From: Hippopus hippopus | Lineage: Eukaryota; Mollusca; Bivalvia; Cardiida; Cardiidae | Direction of reading: 5' to 3' | DNA length: 64,000 nt | NCBI GenBank assembly: GCA_946811185.2 | Contig: OX328111.1 | Span: forward strand, 41,094,388 to 41,158,387 | Part shown: positions 42,942 to 54,765 of the stretch, piece by piece | Numbering within the stretch: position 1 is the stretch's first letter | Layout of the letters: each line of letters starts with the position of its first letter | Notes under the pieces: generated by a model | The model's database searches: none | Told to the model about the DNA's origin: nothing | The model's input: the letters and a program-made list of their open reading frames with translations, nothing else | Made by a program: the position numbers and the translations under genes

Positions 42942-43835
42942 TGATCATTTGGACAATTACGAATTTATTTGTTTTGTAGTGACAGTTTATATCTTGATGT
43001 TCTGTTCACAAAATTTGTAAGTAAGCGAAAACAAAATGTTATCCATACTAAATACCTAGTAAGTAAGATAACTTTTTGGATGATGGAAAGGTGGTCAGAC
43101 ATTCGACACACATCAGGTGATCCAGTGATAAAGTCCCTCTGTTGTATCACGTAGCTTGATATGCACCTACACTGTACATTTATTTGCGGAAATATGCCAT
43201 ATAACCATTCTTAAAATTGAAAGGCTCCTCTCAAAAAAGACATTGTGAGTCTCAGTTGTCCACCCTAATCTTTCTACATATATTTTCATCGTTAAACAGT
43301 TTGTACACTTATTTTTTCAACATGGTTTATCAATTCCGATTGAAGTTTTAACCGACAGATAGATAGATATGAATAACTTCATTGTGGTTGCTAATCGTTT
43401 ACACGGGTGCCATCATTTTTAAGATCACGTGATTGACAGTTCAAAATAGTAACCAGCTTTATATGGACGAGGTTAGATGTAGGAATCGGCCAAGTTGTGA
43501 CAAGTGGGTAGTAAGAAAAACAGACCACAACCAGACTTACAAACAAATGCGTGGGTAGAAAGAAGAAAAATTATCCCCCTTTCCTTAAATCAAACTAAGT
43601 TTGTCAGGTTATTTACAAAAAGCTGAGATTGTGGTGCTAAAGGCAGAAAAAATAATGATTTTACGACGACAGAAGATTGCTCAGCAATAAACCGAATAAA
43701 GTTTAAAAAAAAAAAAGAAACCCTTGCTTATTTATGAGCTGTTAGAGACCTATTTATATTGTATTTTCCAGACAATTATGTTTGGAAAACTATTTTTGCA
43801 AATCTATAAGGATTTCATCTCAAAAATTTTCAATA
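42942..43835. other. No recognised feature
   Basis: Overlapping sense and antisense frames of 61 codons at about 42965-43154 are chance. A short (GATA)n run lies near 43355. Confidence 0.5.
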
Positions 43836-44039
43836 TTTACCCTAAGGCTGCTAAGCACGACTCACTGACTTTTTGTAGACAGTGTAGATCAAGATCAGAC
43901 TGCACAGAATGTGCTATCTGATCTTGGATCAACATTGTCTGATAAGGTCTTCTTAAAAATTATTTTGAAATGGCAATCAATGGGTTTTTACAGTCGACTT
44001 GAAAGTTTCATATAATTTATTTAGCAGGTTAAAGGTTAA
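43836..44039 (+). repeat. Family A element, full length, worn
   Basis: TTTACCCTAAGGCTGCTAAG, hairpin GATCAGACTGCACAGAATGT and CTATCTGATCTTGGATCAAC (two arm mismatches), TTTAGCAGGTTAAAGG, TTAA. Confidence 0.82.
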
Positions 44040-44625
44040 GACCTTCTTTATGGAAGAAAATATTTGCCACTGACAGCTTCTGTTTCTTCTTATTTTTATC
44101 ACAAATAGCGTTTTAGACATACATTCATGCAACAGATAGCCTTTGAAACATTGAGGGGAAAAGGATCATCCACATTGTCTACAACACACATTTTCTGGAA
44201 AATTGCATAGATAGATTTTAACTTTTTCAGGGCCAACTGTATAAAGTCGACCGCAATTGACAGCTGAAAATACAATCTAAAATTCTAAAAAAAAAAATTA
44301 TAGACTCAAAGAAACAAGTGCACTGTATGGATCCAGAATCAGACTGCATGTTTTGTGCAGTCTAATCTTGCATCACAGGATTGGATACAATGCCAGTTTT
44401 TGCTGATATCAGAGTTGGATCCAGTTATTATCCCAGTATGCAATGATCGATGTAGGAAAAGTTGTAAACTTTGAATTATTATCATCCCTTCCTTTTGTAA
44501 GTATTTTTCTATAATGTTACCAGAGGCCGATTTCTGCATTTTTCATTCAAGATACAGGGAAAGCCCTCACATTATTGGGAATTCAATGCAAGCACCACCC
44601 ATTGTGGGACTTTAACCAAGGACTT
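44040..44625. other. Solo A hairpin remnant, otherwise nothing
   Basis: At 44333-44377: AGAATCAGACTGCATG, loop, GTGCAGTCTAATCTTGCATC. A B-like scrap may lie near 44130-44175. Confidence 0.45.
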
Positions 44626-44866
44626 CAGGGTCTGTATTCTTCAACCATTCTTAACCATTCTTTGTGTAGATCTCAAGAATTTTCTAGATTTGAAGGTAAA
44701 ACGACTTCTGGTTGGCTAAACCATTTTTCTGGTTGGCTAAACCATTTGGTTTAAACCATTTGGTTTAGCCAATCTTGTTGTGTTACTTTCAAATTCAGAA
44801 CATTCTTCAGTATAACACTAAGAATTTTCTTCAGAATGGTTGGTGAATACAGACCCTGGTATAAAA
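44626..44866. repeat. Palindromic element N, full, centre multiplied
   Basis: CAGGGTCTGTATTCTTCAAC at the left and GGTGAATACAGACCCTG at the right are inverted ends. The central CTAAACCATTTGGTTTAGCC has expanded: TGGCTAAACCATTT and CCATTTGGTTTA occur several times at about 44710-44775. Confidence 0.78.
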
Positions 44867-45396
44867 TCGATCTTTTGCTAATGTCTGTAGCTGAATATGG
44901 TTCGACCTGATATGCAGACTGCTTTACCATCAGCTATATTTATTTCCTTTACCAAAATTACATCTTGAGCTACTTTCAAGAAATTACCGGTACATAGATG
45001 TTCACTCTGTATATCTGTAAGTTCGGTAAATGATATCCAACGATATTTGATTAGTATGATTTTTGTTGTCGGTTTTATTTCGATTTTGCTCTTTTACTAC
45101 AAAATAAAAGCTTGCTTTGTTTACTTTTACATAATGTTGATTCATAGCAACATGTTGTAACAACATTTTCATGTAATTACTATGTATCTATTTTCACTAA
45201 TTACCGGTAGACCCAATTTCACGGGGGGGGGGGGAATCCATTTTTAGAGAGACAGTGCTGTTACAATGCCAGCATGTTTTGTTTAAGGAAACATGTTTCA
45301 ATAAACAATTATATGTCACAGAGGTTGAAACTTTTTTGCTACTGAATCAATTTTCTTCATGTTAAAAGACCATTCTACCCCATGATTTAGAAAGTT

Positions 45397-45490
45397 GTTA
45401 AACATAATGGATTTTATGGATCCATAATTATATGACTGCTTGTGTGGTACCATGCATCATGGAGGTTTGATGAAAAAAAGGTTTAATCAA
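45397..45490 (-). repeat. Family C fragment
   Basis: GGATTTTATGGATCCATAAT, CATGCATCATGGAGGTTTGA: the reverse of the C left part, without the hairpin. Confidence 0.6.
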
Positions 45491-46189
45491 ATTGGGCATA
45501 GTTGCGAGCTAGATAAGTCAGCAAAGTGTTTCTGTACTTATTTCACTTAACCTGTAAACACATTTTTTAGCATTTACCATGGCAAAACTAGATTTTATGA
45601 CATTTATTTGTACTTAGGGGGAATTAGATGACCCCAAAACGTAACATACGGAAAGTACCGACCAATGCACAAGACTCCAGTATGATTGGGATGATCTTGG
45701 TTTGCGCTCTCCGAAAAAAAGTATTTATAGATATGACCTGTTTGTAATTTTCTGAATGGATAATCTTAATAGCAGTTTTCTATTTCCCTTTTCCTTTCTT
45801 CAGCGCTTTAGACTTGAACAGGTTAAATTTGTCCCATATCACAATATATGTTCACCTAGAAGGGGTGGACTGTAACATTTTGAGGGAGACGGGGGTAACA
45901 TAAATTAGTCTTAACAACATTGTGACGCGAGTATTAATTATGGTTTCTAGGAAGCAATCATTTTGAATGATTAACTTATGTTGTAGAATTTGTTTCAAAA
46001 CTGATGTTAAATGAATAGGTTCATACTAAACATTCTTTCAGGGTAGCTGATCTTGAAACTTAGAATTAAATTCAGACCGGTTGGTTCCAGGAACCAGTAT
46101 ATATTAATTGCTTTGACATTGGCGCATGGAAATTCCAAATGAACCCTTTTGCAACAATGCTGTGGTTTCACGACTCTATAGAATAGTGA
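45491..46189. other. No recognised feature
   Basis: AT-rich DNA; nothing supported. Confidence 0.5.
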
Positions 46190-46560
46190 ATTTGTGAACA
46201 GTGTGACAAATGGGATAAAATGGTGGGAGCCAGCATTTTCTCTTTTTCCCAAAAGTATTTTCTACCTTTCCCAAAACCCTTTCTTTTATTTGATCCACAG
46301 TAGACTTTTGTCTGCACATGATTTAAATTTGGGTAAATCCTAAATTTTTGTCGCCTGGCAAAGAGTTAAGCACACAATTGGGGAAACCAATTGCGGACAA
46401 AATGATGCTTTAGGCCTAAGAAATGGCCTATTTGTAACCTGTCAATAGACAATCTAGTTTGCATTTTTTTTCTGACGGATTAATTTTCTTATTATTCTGT
46501 CAGTGTTTCAGATAGATCTAATCTAGGAGTTTCTACAGAACTATGCTGCTTACTCTGTTT
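46190..46560 (+). repeat. Duplicated segment, copy 1 (with B part)
   Basis: B part 46190-46370 (CCAGCATTTTCTCTTTTTCC to GGCAAAGAGTTAA), then a shared downstream block: CACAATTGGGGAAACC, AGACAATCTAGTTTGC, GGATTAATTTTCTTATTATT and CTATGCTGCTTA. The same series occurs at 46855-47235. Confidence 0.75.
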
Positions 46561-46602
46561 CCAAACAATCTCATGTTTTTAATGACCCTGACAAAGGAAC
46601 CT

Positions 46603-46826
46603 TTAACGCTTTCCCAAAGGACAATTTTTTAGACGGGTCCAATTTGAAAGCACATGCAGATGACAAAATTTATATGGCACAAATGATTGGATTTGTATCT
46701 GATAGTCTAGAAAACATTGTGAGAAAAGGAGAAAATACTAGTTGCCAGCATTTTCTCCTTTTTCCACAAAGTTTTCATATGGCCTACTTCTCATGGGTCG
46801 TTAAAATTCGGGTGGTAAAGGATTAA
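46603..46826 (-). repeat. Family B element, nested in an older B
   Basis: TTAACGCTTTCCCAAAGGAC to GGTGGTAAAGGATTAA, TTAA at both ends. Directly to its left, 46553-46602 (TTTCCAAACAATCTCATG, AATGACCCTGACAAAGGAAC) is the left end of a plus-strand B whose rest resumes after 46827, so this copy landed in a TTAA inside that older copy. Confidence 0.75.
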
Positions 46827-46854
46827 AGAATATTGTTTGAAAAAGGATTTTTTT

Positions 46855-47235
46855 TTTCAAGAAAAAGAAGACTTTTGGAAAACATTATGCGGGAAAAAAA
46901 GAACATGGCTGTTGCCTGCATTTTCTTCTTGTCCAACTGTGCCTTTTATCCTATGAAAGACAAAGTTTACCATTTGAGTCATATCAAATACTCATTACAA
47001 TTTTGGTGAGTCTTAAATTTTTTCGTCTGGAATAGTGTTATGGGCACAATCTGGGAAGCCCATGGCTAACGAAAGAACACTTGAGGGCTAAAAAATGGCC
47101 AATTTGTACACCCTCTATAGACAATCTAGTTAGCGTTCTTTCTTGCGGATTAATTTTCTTGTTATTCCGTCAGCACTTCAGATTTATCTAATCTACGTGT
47201 CTATAAGAATATCTATAGAACTCTGCCACTTAAGC
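46855..47235 (+). repeat. Duplicated segment, copy 2 (with B part)
   Basis: B part 46855-47042 (AAGACTTTTGGAAAACATTA, GCCTGCATTTTCTTCTTGTC), then GGCACAATCTGGGAAGCC, AGACAATCTAGTTAGC, GGATTAATTTTCTTGTTATT and CTCTGCCACTTA, in the same order as copy 1. Confidence 0.75.
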
Positions 47236-47400
47236 TGTAGGAATTAGGAAAAATCAATGTAACATTTAGAGGGAACTGTTCCATTTTCTTTTCGTGCTGA
47301 TCCATTACCATGCATACATACAGACTGCTTTTGGTCATATCATAGATCTTCACATAGACAAATCGAAGGTTCCTTCTGTAGCCTGTCAGAATGATATCCC

Positions 47401-47625
47401 TGTATTTACTACAAGACAAAACTTTAGACTGGTCCAAATTTAAAGCATTTGCAAGCGACATATTAAATAATAAATATCACTCAAAACATAGAGTTTGTCT
47501 TTTAAAGGGTAGAAAACATAATTGAAAATGAAGAAAATGCATTTTCTTCTTTTTCCACATTATGTTTTCAAAAGGCCTGTTGCTTAAGGTAGTTAAAATT
47601 TGGGATTGTGTGGTAAAGAGTTTAC
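47401..47625 (-). repeat. Family B element, near full length
   Basis: GTATTTACTACAAGACAAAA, GAGTTTGTCTTTTAAAGGGT, a shortened hairpin GAAGAAAATGCATTTTCTTC that lacks the loop, and GGGATTGTGTGGTAAAGAG. Confidence 0.82.
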
Positions 47626-47916
47626 AAGTTACTGGGCACCAGTCTGGAGTTTTAAACATTATTGCAAGGGATCTAGCCCGTAAGTCATTCCATGTACCAA
47701 GGGAAAATGTGTTTCATTTATGGGTGGCCTAAAGCTGAGGAGAAGTTTGTTTTTAAATGGGCTTTTTGCCTTGAATTTGTTTAAGACTCATGGTTTTTTT
47801 TCAGAATGTTAGGAGTCTCAAACAGTGTAACATCTTTATGGCATAAGGATTATGCTTCCATTTCTCTGTGTAAAATCGCAATGTATCTATTACTTAAGAT
47901 ATTGAAAACTTAACTT

Positions 47917-48180
47917 GAGCCATGCTGTGGCAACAAGGGGGCTTAATGAATCTCTGTGATGCGTTATACCAAGCAGGTGATATCATTTTCATGGACCCAA
48001 TAAATCCATTTAGTCTAATAACCAACTGATACATAAGGTAAACTGGTCCTTGGACTTGTAGAAAAATTGACAAATGGCAAAAAGTTTTGGCGAAGGTCAG
48101 CCTGCGCAGTCAGCGCAGGCTGACCTGGGTCCATATTTTGTGCAGATGCATTAAGCTTCGTTTTCACAGGGCATGGCTCA
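47917..48180 (+). repeat. Family C element, full length
   Basis: TGAGCCATGCTGTGGCAACA and CACAGGGCATGGCTCA ends pair; hairpin GGTCAGCCTGCGCAGTCAGC and GCAGGCTGACC. Confidence 0.88.
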
Positions 48181-48687
48181 CTTATAAAGTTTTTGTTATT
48201 GATAGATTTAATAACATGATCTTGGTAAATTCTACTTGTTTTGGTCAGCCATCTTAAAATACTACCCAATGACTACCAGTAGGGTAGTGGATTCTTATTG
48301 GCTGGTATCAAACTTTCGGAAACAAAATGTGCAGTCTGATCTTTATCTACACAGTCTACAATTCATTATTAAAACTTGATTTAAAAAAGTACAAAATGAC
48401 TGATAAAATAATCGAAAGTGACACATGCATACCTTTTTTCCAGAAATAAAAATATATAGCTACTTTATAGATGCGTTTTACTGTCTGTCGGGTTACCAGA
48501 CGCATATATTTCATGTGTAGGAAACTTAAAGTGTCTAGTTTTTCAATAAAGCTAGAGTGATGTAAAAATATTGCAAATTAGATTAAAACGTCAAATACAC
48601 GGAAAGCAAACTCGCCCACATGCCTTGTGGGATTACATGAGGTTGGTTCGATTTTGATGGGAGATTTTAAATACAGTGTATATTTTT
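48181..48687. other. Family A hairpin scrap, otherwise nothing
   Basis: GTGCAGTCTGATCTTTATCT near 48329 is the 3' arm of an A hairpin. Confidence 0.45.
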
Positions 48688-48940
48688 TGAGCGGCGCTGT
48701 GGCAAAAGGGAGTGCAATGCATCTTCGTAATGCATTATACCAAGCAAGTCATCACATACATGTAACTACGGATACGTAAAATCCATTTTGTATAACAAGT
48801 GACTGAATTATTAGTTAAACTAGTCCTTTGACATGCAGAAAATTGACCAATAACAGAAAGTTTCGACACGGGTCAGCCTTGGCACGTTGATCTAGGTCAA
48901 AACGTTTTGCAGATGCACTAAACCTCCTTTTTGCACGTCT
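48688..48940 (+). repeat. Family C element, hairpin worn
   Basis: GCTGTGGCAAAAGGGAGTGC, GCATTATACCAAGCAAGTCA, then a damaged centre GGTCAGCCTTGGCACGTTGA, and GCAGATGCACTAAACC. Confidence 0.78.
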
Positions 48941-49404
48941 TCGCTAACCAAAGGCTACTGTCACTACGCTGTTCTATTCGCCGCTGGCTGATCGAGTCGA
49001 ACTTAGTAGTCCGCGACATACGCCGCCTACTGGATTTCGATAGTTACATGTACATGTATCAAATTACATCATCGAAAACCAATCAGACTGCGCGAAACAT
49101 AACCCTTTCGGAAAGATCCGGGCATGTATTTTGACAGTCAATCATCTGGTGTTGGGATGTATCCTAAAACTTTATTTGTCACAGTAAATGTTGAAGTAAA
49201 TATTGTCTATATTGTATGGTAATGATTCCCTACAAATATCCGACAATTCTTTCTTTAGGTTCCTATTTTCATTTGCGTTTTGTTGATGATGGCAATGTAA
49301 CATGCTCATGATTTGATTGTTGCTTTTAGAACAGCTTGCAATTAATGAATATATGCTTATCTCGAGGATTACGAATTTCGACTCAATCAGCCAAGGGTGA
49401 ATAG

Positions 49405-49593
49405 AGCAAGGTCCTTTTATGATACTTCTGTGGTTACTGAAGAAATACACTTCAAACTCGGGCAAGCTGTTAACTATCAAAAGAAGAACTAGCCGTAAAA
49501 GTATTTTGACACATTTATGTCCCTTCTTAGAGTTCTCACAGAAAATCAAGCAACTACAGTCGAGCATTGGCACCCGCATGCGGCGCTCTTGTT
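49405..49593 (+). mobile_element. Element H copy 2, 3' part
   Basis: TTCAAACTCGGGCAAGCTGT and AACTATCAAAAGAAGAACTA match H copy 3; it ends GTCGAGCATTGGCACCCGCA, TGCGGCGCTCTTGTT. The 135-codon minus-strand frame 49172-49579 covers this and the flank and has no domain. Confidence 0.6.
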
Positions 49594-50635
49594 AACATTT
49601 TAACAGTGTAAGTGTAACATCGGGGAAGGGGCGGAAGGGGTACATACTCTAGCCATGACCAACTCTGCATTGAAGAGGATACACGCCTGTTCATGAGTTT
49701 CTTACTTTTCTCCTCAATAAATAGTGAAGTAGCGATAATAAATTATCGCATGAACAATCAGAATTGCTGTTGCTCCATTTTTAAAGGACAAGTTGGTTAA
49801 CTAGAAGTTCGAATTAGCTGATATATCCAAATAGTCACCAACTCAAAACCTTCAGATTTATTGAAAAGGGATTGTAGATTGTAAAGGGTGTCATTTTCTT
49901 CTAGCTGGTCTCACTTTGGTTTCTTTTCTATAAATACTGATGTAAGTGTCTCATCACTTGATATTCATGTAAATAATACCAAGTTAATAGCGTGGTACAA
50001 TTAGACATTTTATGTAAATGAGTCACTATGTGCTTTTAGGATCAATCATAGCTGCTAAATAAATCTATCATTTCTCGGACCATGTCTTGGACAACTAGGA
50101 CAACCAATTAACAATACATTTTCGAATACCATGATACGATAGGACCTTAAAAGACAAAGAAATAAGCTCGAACGATCAGTGTTACGGCTGAAGGACCATT
50201 GCAATGAGCTGCATAGATTTCAGACATGAAGATCTGACAGAGAGACGATACCAGCAGCTTTAAAACACAACAAACTTTACCGCTGAAAATTAGCTGTTCC
50301 GAGTTTAAATGTGGTAAATAATTTAGATATTACAATATATTTGGATCATGATATATCACTAAGATAGCCAGGATAAGACTTTACAGACGGCTAAGGAAGC
50401 TTCAAGAAAGCAAATTTGGGGCACATTTGGTAATATTCTAAAATATAGTGTGCACAAAAAGTAGGTGATATTTCATTTCCGTGGGAAAAAAGTTGAAGAT
50501 ATGTTAACTTCTACCACTTATCTTTAAATATGATATTTGTGACAACAACTGAAATGCATCAATAAACACACAAGTCCATGCTCCGTCAGATGCATTTTTT
50601 TTTTTTTTGTATTTAGATCTATATATAAATCTCCA
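49594..50635. other. No recognised feature
   Basis: AT-rich DNA with a poly-T run near 50597-50608. Confidence 0.5.
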
Positions 50636-51256
50636 CTTACGGACACGTTACGTAAACGTGAATCTTAACATGAAGTCAGTTCCTGGTCGGACAGGCTCGA
50701 TTGTCACTCTAATGCAACAGAGGAACGTCTCGTGTTCCCAACAAGACTTCCACTAGTGTTCTGTTGGACCTGTACCCTTGTTATGCTGTACAAGCTCTCC
50801 AAACGTCTGTGGAGGTGGATTCTGTTTTGTTACGGGAAGGAATCACAACGCTGGATGAAACAGATTCGCATGTGTGTCAAGGTAGAGTCAATGGACAGTA
50901 CTATCAAGATAACATCTTTGTTCCTATGTTGTCCTTTTTGCGCCAAGACACGGGACTATGTTCATCTACCATGATGATAGTGTGAGGGCTCAGAATCTTC
51001 AGAATCATAATATCCGACTTTTTCCATTCCCTGTAATGAGCCCAGACCTACCTATGACCTATCGAGCATCTATGGGTCCTTATTGGTAACCGTGAAAGAA
51101 GGCATAATTCACCTCCACAGATGTTAGGTAAGCTCGGTACAGCATTAAATGGGGAATGGCAATAGCTGTACTGTTTGCAGTGACAATCGATCCGGTCATA
51201 CCCGGTTTTGACTTCATGTTGAAATAGACGTTGACGTAACGTATTTGTAAGGGTGA
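50636..51256 (+). mobile_element. Tc1/mariner element, internally deleted
   Basis: CTTACGGACACGTTACGTAA with TTAACATGAAGTCAG at the left pairs with the right end, whose complement reads CTTACAAATACGTTACGTCA and TTCAACATGAAGTCAA. Arms are about 45 bp. Between them lies only the C-terminal half of a transposase. About 620 bp; most of a 1.3-1.6 kb element is missing. Confidence 0.72.
50740..51172 (+). pseudogene. Tc1-like transposase, C-terminal relic
   Basis: Translations in several frames give pieces typical of the DDE catalytic domain of Tc1 transposases: VNGQYYQDNIFVPMLSFLRQ, then VMSPDLPMTY-like, then PIEHLW, then NSPPQMLGKLGTAL. A stop follows STMMIV near 50982, and frameshifts separate the later blocks, so it is dead. 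The MSPD block carries a family aspartate; the preceding HDNA-type motif appears broken (the sequence reads TMMIV). In the family this enzyme cuts and pastes at TA. Confidence 0.72.
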
Positions 51257-51488
51257 TACATAAGATCTAGCATGGGTTGGTGTTTGAGATAGTTTCATTA
51301 AACAAATTTACAAAAAATGTTATTAAGCGAGCCTTTGGGGAGCTTAGTAACCCTTTTTTTGTGGACGAGTTTAATAAAGTTTTACTTCAAATGTCAACGA
51401 AGGTCATTTTCTTTTTATAACATAACTGTATCTCAAAAATTACAGTTCATGACGTGTTAAAACACAGGCCTACATGTGTATGCTTATT

Positions 51489-53098
51489 AGTCCCCTACCG
51501 GCGAAGCCGAACGGGACTTTAGGTTTGCACTCCGTCCGTCCGTCCGTCTGTCTGTCTGTCCGTCAGTCTGCACGCAAATCAGTTTTCCGGACTTTTTTTC
51601 TAAATGCTGGCAGATATTGAGCTGATCTTTGGTGTGTAAGGCAACAACCATGAGTTACAGATAAAGTTTGAGTTTCGTTCCGGTCCACTGATTTTTGACG
51701 AAATTACGGGCCTTGGACTTAGAAATTTTCACGGAAAAAACAGTTTTCCGGACTTTTTTTCTAAACGCTGATAGGTATTGAGCTGATTTTTGGTTTGCAA
51801 GTCAACAACCATGAGTTACAGATCAAGTTCGAGTTTCGTTCCGGTCCTTAGATTTTTGACGAAATTACGGGCCTTGGACTTACAAATTTTCACGGAAAAA
51901 ACAGTTTTCCGGATTTTTTTTTCTAAACGCTGGCAGATATTGAGCATTTTTGGTGTGTAAGTCAACCACTATGAGTTACAGATCGAGTTCGAGTTTCGTT
52001 CCGGTCCACTGATTTTTTATGAAAATACGGGCCTTGGACTTAGAAAATTTCACGGAAAAAACAGTTTTCCCGACTTTTTTCCTAAATGCTGGCAGATATT
52101 GAGCTGACTTTTGGTGTACAAGTCAACAACCATGAGTTACAGATCAAGTTCGAATTTCCTTTTTGGCCCACTGATTTTTGACGAAATTACGGGCCTTGGA
52201 CTTAGAAATTTCCACGGAAAAAACAGTTTTCCGGACTTTTTTCCTAAACGCTGGCGGATATTGAGCGGATTTTTGGTGTGTAAGTCAACCACTATGAGTG
52301 ACAGATCAAGTTTGAGTTTCGTTCCGGTCCACTGATTTTTGACGAAATTACGGGCCTTGGACTTGGAAATTTTCACAAAAAAAAAAAGTTTTGCGGACTT
52401 TTTTTTCTAAACGCTGGCAGATGTTGAGCTGATTTTCGGTGTGTAAGTCAACCACCATCAGTTACAGATCAAGTTCGAGTTTCGTTCCGGTCCACTGATT
52501 TTTGAAGAAATTACGGGCCTTGGACTTAGAAAATTTCACTGAAAAAAAAGTTTTCCCGACTTTTTTACTTACAATGCTCATGTTTGGTATGTAGGTACCT
52601 GTCATTGATACCAATCTTCTGTGGGTTATATGTCAAAGGTCAAGGTAAAAAATTTTAACCCTTATCATGAAAACTTATCCTCAAAACTTTTCATTGTCAT
52701 TTCTCTGTATATTTTTTAAGTACTTAAGTTATAACACTTATACATAGTTAGCTGGTACCTCTCATTGGTACACACCTGCTGATGATAAGGTCAAGATCAT
52801 TTCACAAGGTAAAGGTCATATTTCTGAAAATCTGCTTTTACGGGGGCATTTGTGTTTCACAAACACATCTCGTCTTAGTAAAATTTCTTCGACGAACTTA
52901 CTTTAACGAGGAAAATGCTTATATATCTGGCTTTCATTAAAGCATTGCATACAAAGACAGACACGATGCTTATAATTCTGAAAAGGGGTCAAATACGTTC
53001 TTTCTCTTCCACAGAGTTTCACAAACTATACCTGCCAGCGATATATACGGCCGGTAGGGGACTCGGTATTGCTATGCAATACTATCAGAATGCTTGTT
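51489..53098 (+). mobile_element. Element G (HINE-like, ~161-bp tandem units)
   Basis: After T: AGTCCCCTACCGG, a GCGAAGCC loop region, ACGGGACT; then (CCGT)n and (CTGT)n; then six to seven units of about 161 bp marked by CAGTTTTCCGGACTTTTTT (near 51590, 51741, 51902, 52062, 52224, 52385, 52547). A unique part follows, then CCGGTAGGGGACT (perfect 13-bp complement of the 5' end), the hairpin GTATTGC, TAT, GCAATAC, and GCTTGTT at 53098. Non-coding. Confidence 0.8.
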
Positions 53099-54243
53099 GA
53101 AATTCAGATATTTAAACCTATTTGTTCCTTTGACAAGTTTGTTCATCAAAGACAAAAATAATTCAAAATACATGTAAACTCGCATATAACGCTTTTGTTT
53201 TACATCTTAAGACACTAAACTTTGCAGCTTTGTCATGATCATCAGTTTTGATAGCCAAATTCACACAGGAACCTTGGTCTGCAATGTTTAAGATATGAGA
53301 CGTATAATTACAGCGCATTGACCAAATACGGCACTTTTTTTCTTATCTGACACGTGTGTAAGACAAGAAATTCATAATGGCTGTCTTACACTGAAAACAA
53401 GGGGAGTTATTTGATAAGTTAACGTAAAACAGCACAACATGGAGTATGGACTTAGTGTCTACTGATGCATAATTATTTCAATTTTTACTATAAGTAAATA
53501 AGTATATGTTTATAGATAAAGGTACATGTAAAAGTTCTTGGTGTACTCCATACTATTATCACGATAGCCGCTGGTAGGGTTGAACATTATGACACACCTG
53601 TCAGGCGATTGTAGCATGTTGATTTTCATATTTTGAAAGTCGTCTGCTGCATGTTGTTTTTTTTTTTTTGGTGGGGGTGGGGAGATTATGAGTTTGAGAA
53701 TTGTGTATATAAATCGACTAGACGTGAAAAATTTACCCGTTCTTATATGCGTGAAAATATTCATAGAATCTTGTCTATATTTGGCTCTTTGCATATTGGT
53801 TTTGACACGGCGATACCACAATAAAGTACTTCACGTTAGAAGTCTAAAGTTTCAAAATGCCGAGTGTTGTTGTTACCTGATTCGCGTTCCTACATATCGC
53901 CAAAGAAAGAAGGCACTCTGCAAAAAGAAAATGTTATTATTAATAGAGTTAAAATGACCGATTGTGTTTCTCGATTGCCATAAACCTGTCTTACATCCAT
54001 TTTATCAATCTTATGGAGCCTCCCCCCCCCTCCCCCGCCACTACTTCACGCGTTCTCTTGATGACAATGCAGTAAAATTGCACAAAACCTACAGTCTCTT
54101 GTCGGAACTGTACTGTTTAATAATTAGTGAAGTATCTTGGCAAACATATGATAATCATTTTGTCTTTGAGCTTTTTTTGAAGTCCCAATAGCGACCAAAA
54201 GTTATATATTTTAAAAGTATGGAAATTATTGTGTAGGTGACAA
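53099..54243. other. No recognised feature
   Basis: Overlapping frames of 60-103 codons at 53510-53957 lie on both strands; none has a domain. A poly-C run is at 54021-54036. Confidence 0.5.
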
Positions 54244-54405
54244 TCTATTATCGCACGGTCGGGCCAACTGTTATTCGCTGGCCGAAAAATGAATCTTAGG
54301 TCAAAAGTTGCCAGGTCGCTTTATCTTTTGTTTACATCTTACCTGGTTTTGAAATTCAGTTTTTCTGCGAGCGAGTAACACTTTGAACGACCGTGCAATA
54401 ACAGA
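54244..54405. repeat. Small TIR element, 162 bp
   Basis: TCTATTATCGCACGGTCG and CGACCGTGCAATAACAGA are inverted (16 of 18 match). A further GCTGGCC/GGCCAACTG-type pair lies inside. Single copy in the window. Confidence 0.7.
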
Positions 54406-54594
54406 TTTAAAACAATATCCCTATTTTTAAAGGGTATGATTAAAATGCCAAATGCATTTTAACAGCTACAATGTTTACTTGTGGCTGCTACAGTGTCTTT
54501 AAATGATTGAAAACCCCGATTTTGTTTATTTAACGCCCTAAGGGTTCAACAAAAGGAAATTGAGAAAATGTTTGTTTTTTCGGATGCTTCCCCT

Positions 54595-54765
54595 GTAACC
54601 CTTTACCAATCAGTCCCTTGTGTGAACAACCAAGATGAAAAACGCTTTTGAAAATAGTATGGCATTTGCTCCTTTTTCCACAATGTATTCATACCTTTAC
54701 ACAAAGTTTGAGCAATCATTTGTCGTCTGTAGATACTTTAACTTTCGGAGAAGTCAAAAGATTTA
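54595..54765 (+). repeat. Family B element, right end lost
   Basis: GTAACCCTTTACCAATCAGT, CTCCTTTTTCCACAATGTAT, TTTGTCGTCTGTAGATACTT; the left hairpin arm is missing and the right end merges into element H at about 54766. Confidence 0.75.

Noticed and set aside
49172..49579. 135-codon minus-strand frame, the longest in the window
   Set aside because: It spans the 3' half of element H and its flank and has no domain; the length is within chance for AT-rich DNA of this size.
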